A DNA stretch of 64,000 nucleotides. It comes from Amanita rubescens (taxonomy: Eukaryota; Basidiomycota; Agaricomycetes; Agaricales; Amanitaceae). Where the stretch lies: assembly GCA_015039365.1 (NCBI GenBank), contig WION01000229.1, positions 21,147 to 85,146 on the forward strand, written 5' to 3'. Position numbers and translations under genes: made by a program. Position 1 is the stretch's first letter. Every line of letters starts with the position of its first letter. Below the pieces are notes generated by a model, which had not been told where the DNA came from, made no database searches, and saw only the letters and a program-made list of their open reading frames with translations. Positions 46,790 through 59,184 of this stretch are shown here, one piece after another.

Positions 46790-47625
46790 CGGGTTCAGAA
46801 AACATGACATATCTTCTCTTCAATTTTTTGATTTGTTTTTTTAAACGCATTGTCCATCCATAAGTAACAATCCAAATGATATGCAATTACAATTGAGACG
46901 AGGGTTTGAGAGTTGTGACAGTGACACGGGCTTGCACGCCGCCGCCTCCGCCGCCGAAAGTCCCTTGTGCTTTCTTCTCATCGTCGCCTCCACCACTCCT
47001 GCCACTTATACCCTCCTCACCAATAACTCGCCGCATACTTCACAGCCCGGCCCACGTAGAACCAAGTCACTCTACTGGCCATCTGCGTGCTTCGCCTCAC
47101 CATATCATACATCACTTGGCGGATAGTAAACCTGTTCAACGCAAGGCGAGAAACAAAACAAAGATAAGATCAGCACCGGTACGCATTTTTTTTCTTCGCT
47201 TAGGAAGCGAGAGAAGCTAACAAACTCACCCTTCCCATCTTGATTGAACTTGCACGTACCCTCCCAACTGCGTCATCGTCTCCGCTCCTTCCTCTACTTC
47301 CATCTCTGCCTTTACCTCGGCTTTTAATTGGACTTTTGTCCGTTTTGGCACTATCGGTGTCACCAACGTCGGTTTCTGCGCTGGCGTCGCCATACCCGCG
47401 GGTTCCGTCTCCTTTTCTATACCCGTTGTTGGTATTGTTGTTGTTCCTCCGCCGCCTCCTCCTCCACCGCCCTTTTCTGAACCTATATCTGCATGCATCC
47501 CTTTTTCTGTCGCCGTCGCCGTTGTCGTCGTCCCTGGATCGGATCCAACCACTGCAGCCAAAATCGCAGGTTGGACAACGCTCGTCTTTACCCACGTAAA
47601 CATTTTAGCAAGAGCGGCAGCAGAA
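46790..47625. other. PSD1-CHS7 intergenic region
   Basis: Contains triplet-rich stretches (GCC/CCT runs near 46940 and 47440-47470). Open frames on both strands here (including a Gly9-encoding one) look compositional. No gene supported. Confidence 0.45.
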
Positions 47626-49121
47626 ATGGGAATATCGTTTGGATCGTTTAATGAGATTTGCCAGACGGCGGCGTTGGTCATTTGTCCACTCCTCGGATCT
47701 GACCAAGGTATCGAGCCACTGTGTTACAGTAGGAACGTGGACGTCGGCGGAACCTTGATTTTTCAACCCTGTGAGTGTCCTCGTGTTCCTATGCGTCGTT
47801 GGCGTCGTGGTGTGGTGGGAGAAGGATGGAAAGGGAGAGATTGTTTTGCTTGTTATATGACAGGAGATGGTTTGGTCTAGTTTCGAATGTCGTGATTTCT
47901 GGGACTTGGCCCCTGATTCGCTTTTTTCCTTTCTTTTTTGCGTCACGGAAATGTCACGGTACTGACTTGCTACGCTCTCTAGCAACATGCTTCGTGCATA
48001 TAGTCGCGATAATAATGACCGCAATTATGATCTACCATATTCGGGGCAAGTACACCGCCGTAGGTCAGCCTCCCATTTCTTTGTTTGTATCTCATCCGAG
48101 ACGCTTGATCGAGCTGATACATGATGTCGCACGCCACAGGACGGAAAGAAATTGTATTGTTTTTCTGGACATACATGGCCATTGAGCTTCTCGCCGTGTT
48201 TTTAGATTCCGGTATCATACCCACTGCTAATACCAGCTATCCGGTGAGTTTAATTGTTCTGGATCGGCACGGGATGAGTTGACGATCGGTGTCTCAGTGG
48301 TTTGCGGCTGTGTATACCGGTTTGGTAGCCACTGCGTACGCATGTTTGCTCATCAACGGATTCGTCGGGTTCCAATTCGCTGAAGACGGTACTCCGCTGT
48401 CCCTTTGGGTGTGTATTCCGCACTTCCGCGATCCGTCTCTCCGAACCACGTGTATCTAACCCCCGTTCTCTAGTTCCTCCGCATCTCATGTATAGTCGTC
48501 TTTGGCGTCTCGTTCTTTATCGGCATCGCCACGTTTAAAGCTTTCGCCGGTTTCAGCTACGCCAAGCCTGTCGCACTATGGATCATCTATATTTATGGCC
48601 ACTCGTCTGTGTGGTCATTTACATCATCTCACAACTTATCCTCGTGTTCCGTACATTGGAAGATCGTTGGCCGCTCGGTGACATTGTATTCGGAACCGCG
48701 TTCTACGCCATTGGACAAGTCCTACTATTCGCGTTCAGCGTGACAATATGCAACGCCATCAAACACTACATCGATGGCCTATTCTTCTTCACGCTCTGTA
48801 TCCTCTTGAGCGTGATGATGGTATACAAATATTGGGACTCTATCACCGTACGTCTCCTATTCCTATGTTGCCCCCTTTTTTTTCTTTGCTAACTGGTGCG
48901 CGTAGAAAGAGGATTTGGAGTTTTCCGTCGGCTCCAAAGCGACCGTTTGGGAAGTGAAAGATCCGCTATTGACCCCTGGTGGACATGCCGGTCCGGGCGG
49001 GTATGACGATGATGGAAGCGCGTATCATGCGCCTCCGAGTCTTGTGGGTGGCGTGAACGGGCAGCAGTATTATCAAAAGTCTGCAGCGAGGGGGTACCCG
49101 CCGATTGCTGATCGGTATTGA
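47626..49121 (+). CDS. CHS7: Chitin synthase export chaperone
   Basis: ER membrane chaperone needed for export of class IV chitin synthase. Six exons: 47626-47770, 47983-48063, 48140-48243, 48298-48408, 48474-48847 and 48906-49121. Start [20 protein letters not shown], then [20 protein letters not shown] and GGTLIFQP. Seven or so membrane helices follow ([113 protein letters not shown]), then [20 protein letters not shown] and a Gly/Tyr-rich cytosolic tail ending IADRY. In exon 5 the frame breaks once at ATTTATGG (48592-48594): one extra base gives the expected [14 protein letters not shown]. This may be a base-calling error or a true lesion. Confidence 0.9.
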
Positions 49122-49663
49122 TTTGATCCGTGCGTATAACGGAAGAGCGACTGGCAACCACCGAGTCCGGGGGGCGATGGTGCGATGATGGATTCCTGTT
49201 CATTCTTTTTAGTGAAAAAGGACACAGATATTGAACGGGACTCGATTTTTTCTCATTCTTTCTCCTTTTCCTTCCCTGTTCTTGTCGCTGCCCTGTTGAC
49301 CTGTGCATCGCCTTTCCCTACATTTCCCTTTTTGGTAGTAAGTCATACCCGCCCGCTCGTTAGTTGCGTAATTATCCATAGAGATGACGAGGATGTATAT
49401 AAGTGCTGCATACACTACGTAGCTTATATTTAAAGTATGTATGAACCAACATCCAACTTGTTGTGTATGTTTAAAGCTGATTAAAGGGGTGTCCTCTTTT
49501 GAGCCATTGTATTGCATCTTAACTAGTGGCCAATCATGAATCATATTACATACATATCATAATATACACAATTTGATGTAAGTATAAAGGAAGACCTACA
49601 ACTTGTTGGCCTTCATTAAGATGAGTATTTGAATTTCAGCATAACCATACATACAATGTATTA
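49122..49663. other. CHS7-NLR2 intergenic region
   Basis: 3' flank of CHS7. CpG dinucleotides stop at about 49423, where the second CpG-poor block begins. No gene seen. Confidence 0.5.
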
Positions 49664-52400
49664 TCATACTGATGGATTTGCTCCCTTGCTCAATAGGTGC
49701 CTTACAATTTCAGGATACTTTCTTGCAGCCTGCAGTGCATTGCCAAAAAATCCACCCTGAGCATTCACATCTGCTCCCTTGTCAAGGAGAAGACTGATAA
49801 TTTCTGCATTGCCCCTCACTGATGCTGCTTGCAATGCATTGCCATAAAGTCCACCCTGAGCATTCACATCTGCTTCTTTGTCCAGAAGGAGTGTGACAAT
49901 TTCAGCATTGCCACACTCTGATGCAGCATACAATGCAGTACCATATTCACCACCCTGAGCATTCACATCTGCTCCTTTGTCCAGAAGGAGTGTGACAATT
50001 TCAGCATTGCCACACTCTGATGCAGCATACAATGCAGTACCATATTCACCACCCTGAGCATTCACATCTGCCCCCTTGTCCAGAAGAAACCTGACAATCT
50101 CTGCATTGCCCTCCATTGATGATGCAGCATACAATGCAGTACCATATTCCCACCCTGAGCATTCACATCTGCTCCTTTGTCCAGAAGGAGTGTGACAACT
50201 TCCACACTGCCAACCACTGATGCAGAGGCTTGCAATGCATTACCATGAAATCCACCGTGAGCATTCACATCTGCTCCTTTGTCCAGAAGGAGTCTGACAA
50301 TTTCTGCATTGCCCCTCTCTGATGCAGCTTGCAATGCATTACCATGTTGACCAGCCTCAGCATTCACATCTGCTCCTCTGTTCAGAAGAAGTCTGACAAT
50401 TTCTGCATTGCCCTTCACTGACGCAGCTTGCAATACAGTACTATATGACCATCCTGAGCATTCACATCTGCTCCTTTCCAGAAGAAGACTGACAATTTCT
50501 CTGTAACCCTTTTCTGCTGCTGCATATAATGCAATGGGGCCATAAAGGAGTCCACCCTTGCATTAACATCTGCTCCATTGTTCAACAGAAACTTTACAAT
50601 TTCTGCTTGACCATCAGATGATGCAGCCTGCAATGCATTGCCATATCTTCATCCCATTCATTCACATCTACTCCTTTCTCCAAAAGCATTTGAACAATTC
50701 CTATATTTCCACCTCTTACTGCAACATGAAGAATCCCTGCATATGATTCAGGAAACTCTTTATTGTTTATGCTCAAGCTCTCCACAATATCTTTCAATCT
50801 AAGCAGTGCAGCATAATGAAGTGGTGATGCATGATGATAATACCAGCTTATTTTCCAACTGTCATCATAAATTTCACTCCATTTGAGAAAGGTACCATTT
50901 TTATCTTGGAAAAACATTGTTCCAATGTTGTGCAATGATGTATTCTTGTTGCTAAGCTGGTAGTGATTTGGCCAAAGATTAACTGAATACAACAACAGTG
51001 GAAATTTGGTCTCATTGGCATGCCATCCATCTTGCATAAGATACATCAAACAGCAGTGAGCAATGGAAGCATGACCTGAAGCTAAATCAAGCAACCCAAT
51101 CTTACTTGGTTTCTGAAGAAAGTACTCCAGCACAGATGCATGAGCTAACTGAACTGTGTCAGAGCCTGTATTTATTACAAGACTGGAGCACATGTGCCAC
51201 ATCTGCAGCATGTGCCAGTCTCAGACTAGGATCAAAGTTACCACTGAATGGATCAACATCACAGCAATGGCTAGTTGCTCTTGTGTTAAAGGCCTCATTC
51301 CTAACACTAACCACTGCATAATAATCTGTGCAGATGACTTTTCTCTTTCATGGATTCTCTGAAGTATTTGATCATATATGGTTTCAAGATCCTTTGGAAG
51401 GCATTTCAATGTGTCCATAAGCACCTTTTGGCTTGGACAGTGTCTCAGCTCTTCAATTGGCATGCAACCCAGCGAAACCTACCCAATTACTTAAGTTTTC
51501 ATCATAATCAGACACCATGATACATACATTCCATTTGCTCCTCTGATCAGGGCATTCTTCACATCTTGTTGTACTTTATGACCCCATTTCCTCAATCTGT
51601 GATCTTTTCCAACAACTGAATTGATGTAGGATATGATGTCACTCTGAACTAACCTGCAGACAGGGATATCTCAGCCAGGGTATATTCTCCCATGATGACA
51701 ATGATTTCCTGCACTCTCCTGCTGCTCACTAAAAGGTGAAGTTGTGGCAATTGCCACTCATGAATAACCCTAATCACTTGATCAAATAGCTGGTCATAAT
51801 CATCACATTCATCCATAGCATCAATAATCATGTAAGCATGCTTGAAGCAACTGAGGAGCCTCATCAGAAGATGAAGGAGTTCATCCTCTGTTGGCTTGTG
51901 TAACTGATCATGTTGCTCATAAAGTTGTTCCATGAGGAGATAATTTTTTGATTTTGCTGTGAAACTTAATGTTAGAGATGAAAGAAGACTTTCAGATGTT
52001 TGCTTTGCTTTGTCATTGATATCAAAATAGAAATAGGCCAAACCAGACCCAGGTTGATCCTTAACAATGGTTTTGAGATTCTCAATGATGGTGGAACTAA
52101 TCTTTCTTAAGTGGCTAGGAAAAAAAAAAGAGTAGCAGCATGCTCACCAGATGATTGTTTTTCCACAGCCAGCTATCAATCTTTGGGTCAATGACCATTA
52201 AACCTGTGCATCTCACTCACATATGCCATTGATCCAGATGAGAGAATTAGGTTGCTCCTTCCAAGCAATATATCTTTCATCCCCAAGTAGCCACTGACCA
52301 GTGTCTTGATGGTACTTTTTTCTAGCACTGTTATGATTAATTGATGGATCTGGGGCAGTCAGCCACTTTTTGAATTTTGCTGCCAACACAAGGATGACAA
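49664..52400 (-). pseudogene. Second NACHT-ankyrin gene, frameshifted
   Basis: Paralogue of the 36.8-41.7 kb NLR. Recognisable parts on the minus strand: pre-NACHT box (KWLTAPDPSINHN, WLLGDERYIAWKEQPNSLIW), Walker A NGISGCGKTI across a short intron, LAYFYFDINDKAKQTSESLL, Walker B HAYMIIDAMDECDDYD, LHLLVSSRRVQE, LPKDLETIYDQILQRIHERE, then about eight ankyrin units (NAEIVRLLLDKGADVNAQGG type) ending SKGANPSV at 49664. The ankyrin region is split over at least four frames. Single-base losses are visible at about 50148 (TTCCCACCC against TTCACCACCC in sister units), near 50478 and near 50540. The block is CpG-depleted from about 49423 to 52490. Either a pseudogene or a heavily misread locus; I favour pseudogene. 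Confidence 0.75.
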
Positions 52401-53557
52401 ATCATTATAAAAGTTTGGTTAGACAACAAACCAAGAAGCTCTTCTGTATTTACTAGACATAATATTTGAGATAAAAAATTTAATCATATTATTGCGACAT
52501 GTGACGCACGGTTTATCTGTGTCAAAGTCACATCAATTTTCAGCGTTGCATGAGTCATAAACACACATACGAAGTTGCCATGGACTTCAGTAAAAGTACC
52601 ATCCTTGATATTGATGTTCATATTGACAACACACAGTGGTGGTGCCGTGGCGATCAAGATGCAGAGATGGCCTGCGTGTCACGATGCCGGTCACATTTTC
52701 CACGATACGGGATCTTCTTGACGACTATCCCCTAGCCTATATCTCTTCCCTCGTTCTGTCTTTCGTTGTTCCCATTTCTCAAATCGATATCTCCCTCCAA
52801 CCGTTGTCCCCCCACATATCCCACAAATCCCACAAATTTTTTAACTGCTTTACCCTCGCCACCACGTCTTTCTTCAAGTTCTGTTATGACCATCGTGTCT
52901 ACGCAGTCCTGCTCGTACCCTCCAATACTAGTTGCCTCCACTCATCATTGAAAGCACAACCAGCGTGGTGGCACCAGCAACAACCGGAGTGAGACAACTT
53001 GCTCCGTGCCTATGCTGAGCGTAAGACATCTACTGGCTTCAAGCGTTCCTCCAACTCCTTTCACTGCTACCAACGACACTAGCCTGGTCGACATGCTGCA
53101 CCCGCAAGGGTAACTGGTCCTTAACTACCGCTGCGTCCCGATAACTCTACCTCCCCCTTCGCCTCTCACGGTACCGCCCCCGACCGTGCTCCGCCAAGCA
53201 TATACGGAAGGTAAAGCCATAGCTCATACTTCCTGAACACGTGGGAGGGGGCGGAGAGCGTATACAGATTATGTGGCGCAGCGGAGAGATGCGGTTGCCC
53301 CGAGTCGGGCATTGCTCTCATGAAGATGGAGCCCTATCTCCCATATACGCAAACTGACCGTCTTTTACAGCCCGCTGCCCTTTATTGATGACCCATGCCC
53401 ATCCATTATCGATGTACGTACGCGTGTTCTCTTAAGTTGATTTGTGTGAGACAATATGCATATTGTCGTATCAATGTAAGGTGTATGTCAGATATTTATG
53501 TCAGGGTACAGAGCTGAGCTGAGGTTCTCAGGCTATTCTACATTCCAATATCATATG
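52401..53557. other. Intergenic region with possible diverged repeat
   Basis: 52400-52500 is the 5' flank of NLR2. 52860-53420 is Pro/Ser/Thr-codon-like sequence without a sustained frame. Parts resemble 56100-56530 (see that entry). No gene supported. Confidence 0.4.
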
Positions 53558-54905
53558 TTACATTGACCACTTGATATCATCGTCTTCCAAGTCCCAGCCG
53601 ACATCACTGCCGTTGATATGCAAACAGTCATGATACACGAAGTTGAAGTTAACGCCATGTTCTTTGCATATATTCTGGAAAGCGTCTGGCATCGGTTTAA
53701 AACTATCCAAGACCACGGTTACCCGCTGTAGCCGCTCAACGAAAGAGAGCCGTTCAGCAGTACGAGATGCTACCATGACCGTGAACCTCTCCATGTCGTT
53801 AGTTGAGTTACCAGGGAAAACCATTGTCAATGCCTTAAGTCGGGGTGCGAGGGATGGCATGTTAAGGCGACACGTCAAGAGCTCGTAGTGAAGTTGATAG
53901 TGGGGAGGACCAGAACCATTAACGCGTATAGTTAAGGATTTGATATCTGGTGAGCGCTGCAAAATTGCGAGGAAAGCACCGCTTGAGTCGAAGTGCCCAA
54001 TGTACAGGTTTTGGAGGGTGCATTTTGATCTGTCCAAGAACGGCGGGACCACTGGTTCCAATTCAAGGAGCGACGTACTGTCATCTATATATAGCTGACC
54101 AAGTGAAGGAGTTTGGAGAACTTTTAAGATCATAGGCTCCAAAGTTCGCAAAATTCTTAGACGTGGAAAAGTTACGATTGTCATGTTGTCATAATCCTCT
54201 GAAGTTTCCTCAAGCATGCTGGGTATAACCAACTTCTCCAAATTATGCAATTTGGGGATAATTTTGTGAAACGGGTGCCCGAGAAAGCCTGTGAGCACGA
54301 GAGTGGTAACATTTGACCAGTCAAAATGCCATTCCCAGACGGCATTCAATTTGACATACGTCAGGTTGGGCGCGATCTCGAAACAGTCCCCGTAGTCCCA
54401 AAAACGATTTGTGTGCCAATACGACTCGGTATTCAGCTCGAGGGAACGCAGGTGAGGAAGACGATCCTTTACAGGGGAGAGAATTGAAACGTCGGATTTT
54501 AGGAGAGAGATTGAGGCATCCAGCCATCGCGCAGATTCTGGGATAAACACTTGGAGAACTTTACCCGTTTCGAACGGACCTTGTATGTTGAAAGAAAACA
54601 GTTGCCCCCGATTACACTGCAGGAAAACCTTGGCCATAGAAATGATATCGTTAACTGACTTCTCATATGAATTCCGGTCCTCGAATACTAAGCGTAACGT
54701 GCTCCAGAATTCTGTGCTCATCGACCGAAATATTATCCGCCACGTAGAGCAGATGTGACCGAGGTACCATGGAAAGTTGATAGAATGACCGTTGCTGCGT
54801 ATGTGCATTGACGAGGAGAAATACTTGAAAATTTCTCGGATAATTTCTGTGGGCGCGGATTGCCAAGCTGCGATTGCAGTAGTGTCTGGAGAAACGCCAA
54901 TCTCT
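53558..54905 (-). CDS. F-box protein with LRR-like region (agaricomycete type)
   Basis: Putative SCF substrate receptor. The visible F-box lies at about 54860-54740: SAPTEIIREIFKYFSSS, then FPWYLGHICSTWRIIFRSM, the PW.LG.VC..WR pattern common in agaricomycete F-box proteins. About 350 residues of irregular leucine-rich sequence follow (LPHLRSLELNTES, FEIAPNLTYVKLNAVW, FPRLRILRTLEPMIL, PSLGQLYIDD, SPDIKSLTIRVNG, APRLKALTMVF), ending DLEDDDIKWSM. The start is not fixed: the same frame is open upstream to about 54905 through an acceptor-like ACAATAG, so one more 5' exon is likely. Its substrate cannot be predicted. Confidence 0.75.
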
Positions 54906-55179
54906 CCCGAACTTGGTCTATTGTGAGTTATCAGACCATGAAGACGATGAACGAAGACTCACGCCATCAGGTATTGCTCTCAGATTAGGTTGATATCACG
55001 TTCAACGATCGCGGGTTAAATTGCGGCTTCAGCTTCAGGAATCGTCGTCGTCCGTGTTTGGTCCGTGCGCGTGAATCCATACTTGCTCTCAATGACTCAA
55101 ACACCTGTTCATTCGTCTTGTCGCAGGTCAAACCCTAACCGAGGTGAAAAGCTATCTCGTAGACAATCTCTAGATCGCA
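54906..55179. other. Upstream region of the F-box gene
   Basis: Probable 5' exon and promoter of the F-box gene. Nothing else recognised. Confidence 0.35.
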
Positions 55180-55791
55180 TTGCAGAGGTACACGTCGTCG
55201 CCGTGTTTTGTGCTTTTTCAACTCACCTGCAACAAAGAACGCTCCCATAGCCACCAGACAAAGCAGGGCCATACCTCGACGATATCAACACCTGCACTAA
55301 AGAATTCTATACCCTCCATCCAGAGGGAGCCGCAGGCACCTTTTCCGACTCGTCAAGACTTCATGCATCGCGCTGGACACGACGCCACGTCCGCTTATTC
55401 ACAGGCGACATCCGCATGAATATGGAGTGAGAATCACTCGAAGGATTCGTCGTCCGTAGCCAGATCACATAATCACGGTGGGCTCGTTGGCCTATCACCC
55501 CGGTTCCACCTTTTTTTCTTTATAATGAGGTCAAATTCGACGGACCCTGCCTCATGTACCGCGATTGGAGGGAAGAAACAAAATCTCTCCCAACCACGTA
55601 TGCGAAAGACGGGACTATGAATCCAAATGATTTTTCAAAGTCAAAGATACTTTGCCTGAGACGATAGATTGGGCCATCAAGGAAGTTAAACGGAATCCGG
55701 GAGCGTTTGCGCAGTATCAGATTAATAAAGGGATTATCAAGACAAGGGAGATGTTGGAATGGCTTGTGTCGAACGATGGGTAAAGGCAGTT
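55180..55791 (+). pseudogene. Decayed fungal tRNA ligase (TRL1) ligase-domain fragment
   Basis: Successive pieces in different frames match the Trl1 adenylyltransferase domain: LP-stop-PPDKAGPYLDDINTCTKEFYTL, then LEGFVVRSQIT (nucleotidyltransferase motif EGFVVR), then KFDGPCLMYRDWREETKSL, then a C-terminal piece IKEVKRNPGAFAQYQINKGI and IKTREMLEWLVSNDG. Stops and frameshifts interrupt all of them. The kinase and phosphodiesterase domains were not found. The functional gene must be elsewhere if the enzyme is essential here, as it is in other fungi. Confidence 0.65.
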
Positions 55792-58167
55792 CGTACAGTC
55801 GGCACTTCTCTCGTCAAGATACAGAATGGTTAACGTTCTCCTTGCTCTACGTGGTAAGTCGTTCCTCTAACAATGGACGATGCCTAATCCACTACATTAG
55901 TACTTGATGTACACCAGGTTGACAACTACCTCCTTCCTCCCGGTCCCATCACTTACCAGATCCGACCACAATTGCCCAGCCGATGTTCCTGCCTTGCCGG
56001 TTGGCTTGATACCTTCATTCCTAGTGCTACACCTTTCAGCCCCACAAACACCCTGACCTCCCGCCGTTACACCTTCTGTAATGATTGATATGCTCCGTAT
56101 AAGCAGAACATTCCCCAAGCTACTACTCCTGTTCCTGCCATCATCCAGCTGACACCGCCTCTCTCTTCTACGCTTCAAGCTCCGTCACTGGTAGCACTAT
56201 CAGTAACCCCTCCGCGCCTACGCTGAGCGTAGGATGTCTATTGGCGTCAAGCATTCTCCATCCTCTTTCACTGCTGCCCCAGACTACATGCACCGTGCGT
56301 ACACAGAAGATAGAGCCCCAGCTCACACTTCCGATCCCCGTCCCCACGCCACGACACCGAAACCAAAAAAAACGACCTTTTTCCCTGGTAACGCGTTTAT
56401 CAGGCGGATTTGCTTAGTTCTCGCTGGTAAAACGGGAAGGAAGAGTAGAGAGAGAGAGAGCAGACAGGTCACGCCGCCGTTGCTCCGACTGCTCTGTGCC
56501 TATCGACTTCTTCCTCTTTATCATTGATGAGGACAGCGGGAAGCGCAGAGTTGTACAGTAAATTGTCATTGGCATTACTCACCTGCCAAAGGCGTCAGGC
56601 TGAGCTTGCTGTTTATACCCTCGTTCAGCGACGTGGATAAGATCCGGTCCCCAATCACTGCCGCCTACGGTCAGTACACCCACAATCGCCACAATCTTCA
56701 CTTCGATGGCAAGGATGCTAGGGTTCTTGCGCCTCACCTAGCGTCGTTCTCCCACATGAATGATGAACTGAATCCCTGTGGAATCCCCCGACGCCGATAT
56801 CTCGGTTATACCATCTCCTGGGGTCAAGCGCTCATCTTCACCCTTCATTGTTACCCTTACCGGCAGATGTCATGTTCCGCGCCCTACGCCGACTCAGCAC
56901 GTTCCAACGAGGAAGAGTCATGCTGATTGCATAATTTCAATACCGATCGCGCTGAGCGGGAAAGAGTCAAGATCGCTATTTCTGTCGTTCTCCCGGCACT
57001 GGCATGCTCAAAACCGTGTCAAGACACGTGGCCCGGACCTTGCGTGTTCGAGTCGTACGTATTGACTTGCTATATGCGTGTTCCTTTGCTGATGAACCAA
57101 CGAAGAAGCCAAAACTGGGAACGAGCCAGACCAAGCCAGAGTCGACGCCTTCCACCCTTCTCGCCTCCTCGCTGCTCGCTCTACTGGAATACTCTTTTAA
57201 GACTCTCCCCACTATCTTGGCACGTAACGGGTCCGTGCGCGGAGGTCCAACCATTGATCCCAACGCGTCTTTTCTGAGCTCGAACCTTCTTCCTCTTGGA
57301 ACTATACAACGACATTATTGGAATTTATATCGGACGTCATTGGCAGAGAGGGGCCATCAAGCCTAAACTTGAGCTTCTATGCCAGATGGAGAAAATATTA
57401 CGGAGGGAACTGAAGTACAAAGTAGCGGAGAAACATCAGAAACCTGGCCCGAGGAGGAGCGTTCCGTGTTCCTCCCTGACACCACGCGTATGGGATAGGA
57501 GGGTGATGGCTCTCACTTTGGAAAACGCGGCTCACTAGAAAAGGCGGTGACAGAAGTAGGCGCTTGCAAAACACTTTATAAGGAGGGGGAAGTTGAAAAG
57601 ATGTATATCGCGGTTGGGACGAGAAAGAGTACGTTAAATATTGGTCTGAATGAGCCCGCAACGCCCGGGGCTGCGGGATGTGGCCTTAGGTGGGTTGTCT
57701 CATTCATTGAGGTTCACGTTCATCGACGATGTGACTTGATTTTTTGGTTAATAATTAACTTCGTACGTCACTTAAATATATACAATAGAATCTACCGTCC
57801 GGCAAATAACACGTTTGAGTGAGCACTGTTGGATATAACGGCTCTCTATAGAACACAGAAATCAGATGAGCCAGCATATAGACGCAATAAACGACGCTCA
57901 CGCCTTTGCATCCCAGAATACTATCCAACCCTGGGATTGCCTGCTAATATCAGCCGAAGACTTAATTCTCTCGCGTCACCTCGTCACGAAAACCCGCTCC
58001 TTCACGCTATAGCAATCCAGAAGGTGGATTGTGCCTATGTAAGCGGGACTCACGTAACTGGGGGCTTGGACAGGCTCTGTATCCAGAATATCATTTCAGA
58101 TTTGATCATTTCACCCACTAGTTCCCCTTCCCCTGTCCTTTCCCCAGTCCTGTTCCCTCCATTAGAA
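55792..58167. other. Gene-free region, remnants not identified
   Basis: About 2.4 kb of short disconnected frames. 56205-56300 (CTACGCTGAGCGTAGGATGT onward) resembles 53010-53110, suggesting a diverged dispersed element. 57000-57370 contains overlapping open frames without a recognisable family. No terminal repeats or integrase motif seen. Confidence 0.4.
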
Positions 58168-59016
58168 ATGGCGCCAACAGGGTTCGTACTCAATCCCAAT
58201 CTTCTACAATAATATAACCCGTGTTCTATCCAGGCGCTCCTGAGAGAATACAAGCTGGTCGTCTTCGGCGGAGGAGGTATGATATTACCCGCCGGTATCC
58301 CTTATCCCCGTGGTTTGCCACGATGGTTACTGCAATCTTAGGTACCGGAAAGACCGCGTTAGCGCTTCAGTTCATTCAAAACAACTTCATGGAGAAGTGT
58401 GATCCAACAATCGAGGGCGAGTGACATGATTTATCATATCACTTCTTAAAATCGATCCAGAAACAGATTCATATAGAAAGCAATGTTTTATAGATGACGA
58501 AGTTGCTCTTCTGGACATTCTCGACACAGCTGGTGGAGAGGAATACGAGTACGTGTCACCGTGTTGCTTGGTCTTCTCCCTTCGCCATGCCTCATGGAGA
58601 TCCCATTGTGCTCTTTTTCTAACTGACATCTAGTGTTAATGATGTTATTGCAGGGCGATGCGGGGGCTGTATATGCGGGGCGGAGAGGGCTTCTTACTTG
58701 TCTATTCAATTACCTCTCGTCCTTCGTTCGAGCAAATCAGTGTTCTTCATCAATCAATACGGCGTGTCAAGGGCCAAGATTCTTTCCCCGTCGTCGTTGT
58801 TGCAAACAAGAATGACTTGGGACACGAGCGCCAAGTTGGCACAAACGGTACACGTGTTCAAGTTTTATTATCGTCCTCCTTGTTCTAACCACTGCATCAG
58901 AGGGACTCAATCTCGCCAAATATCTCGGGTGCAAATTCATTGAAACGTCTGCTAAGGAGCGAATCAGTGTCGACGAGGCGTTCGTTGACCTTGTCCGCGA
59001 GATACGCAAGCATAAG
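58168..59016 (+). CDS. Divergent Ras-type small GTPase (3' end unclear)
   Basis: Membrane-signalling GTPase of the Ras subfamily. MAPTGF and, after a 50-nt intron, [14 protein letters not shown], then [18 protein letters not shown] (P-loop GGGGTGKT), switch I DPTIEDSYRKQ, switch [48 protein letters not shown] (NKxD), [14 protein letters not shown], then [15 protein letters not shown]. The effector loop is classical. The catalytic Gln of DTAGQE is Gly, and loop residue 14 is Thr. The intron in switch I (58417-58466) uses a GC donor. After KHK no CAAX box is found: candidate continuations end without a terminal Cys motif, and the sequence soon runs into the duplicated kinase block. The gene may have lost its lipid anchor. 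Confidence 0.8.
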
Positions 59017-59184
59017 GTTTGCCTCTTTGTTACCTGGAATTACATCTGTTCCTATTTGGACATTAAGCCAGATTTCCGTGGTGTTCCTCTTCGTAGAGAA
59101 ACGTCAGGTGATGTTTGCTTGTTTTATTGCCCTTCAATCGCTCTCATAATATTACCTCTCTGCTATATACTTCAGTCGTCTCCA

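Noticed and set aside
47200..48024. Minus-strand hypothetical gene with Gly9 run and [11 protein letters not shown]
   Set aside because: It overlaps CHS7 exons 1-2 in antisense and changes frame without usable introns; CHS7 is strongly supported there.
52550..52992. Plus-strand 118-codon frame
   Set aside because: No recognisable features, and it covers what looks like degraded repeat sequence.
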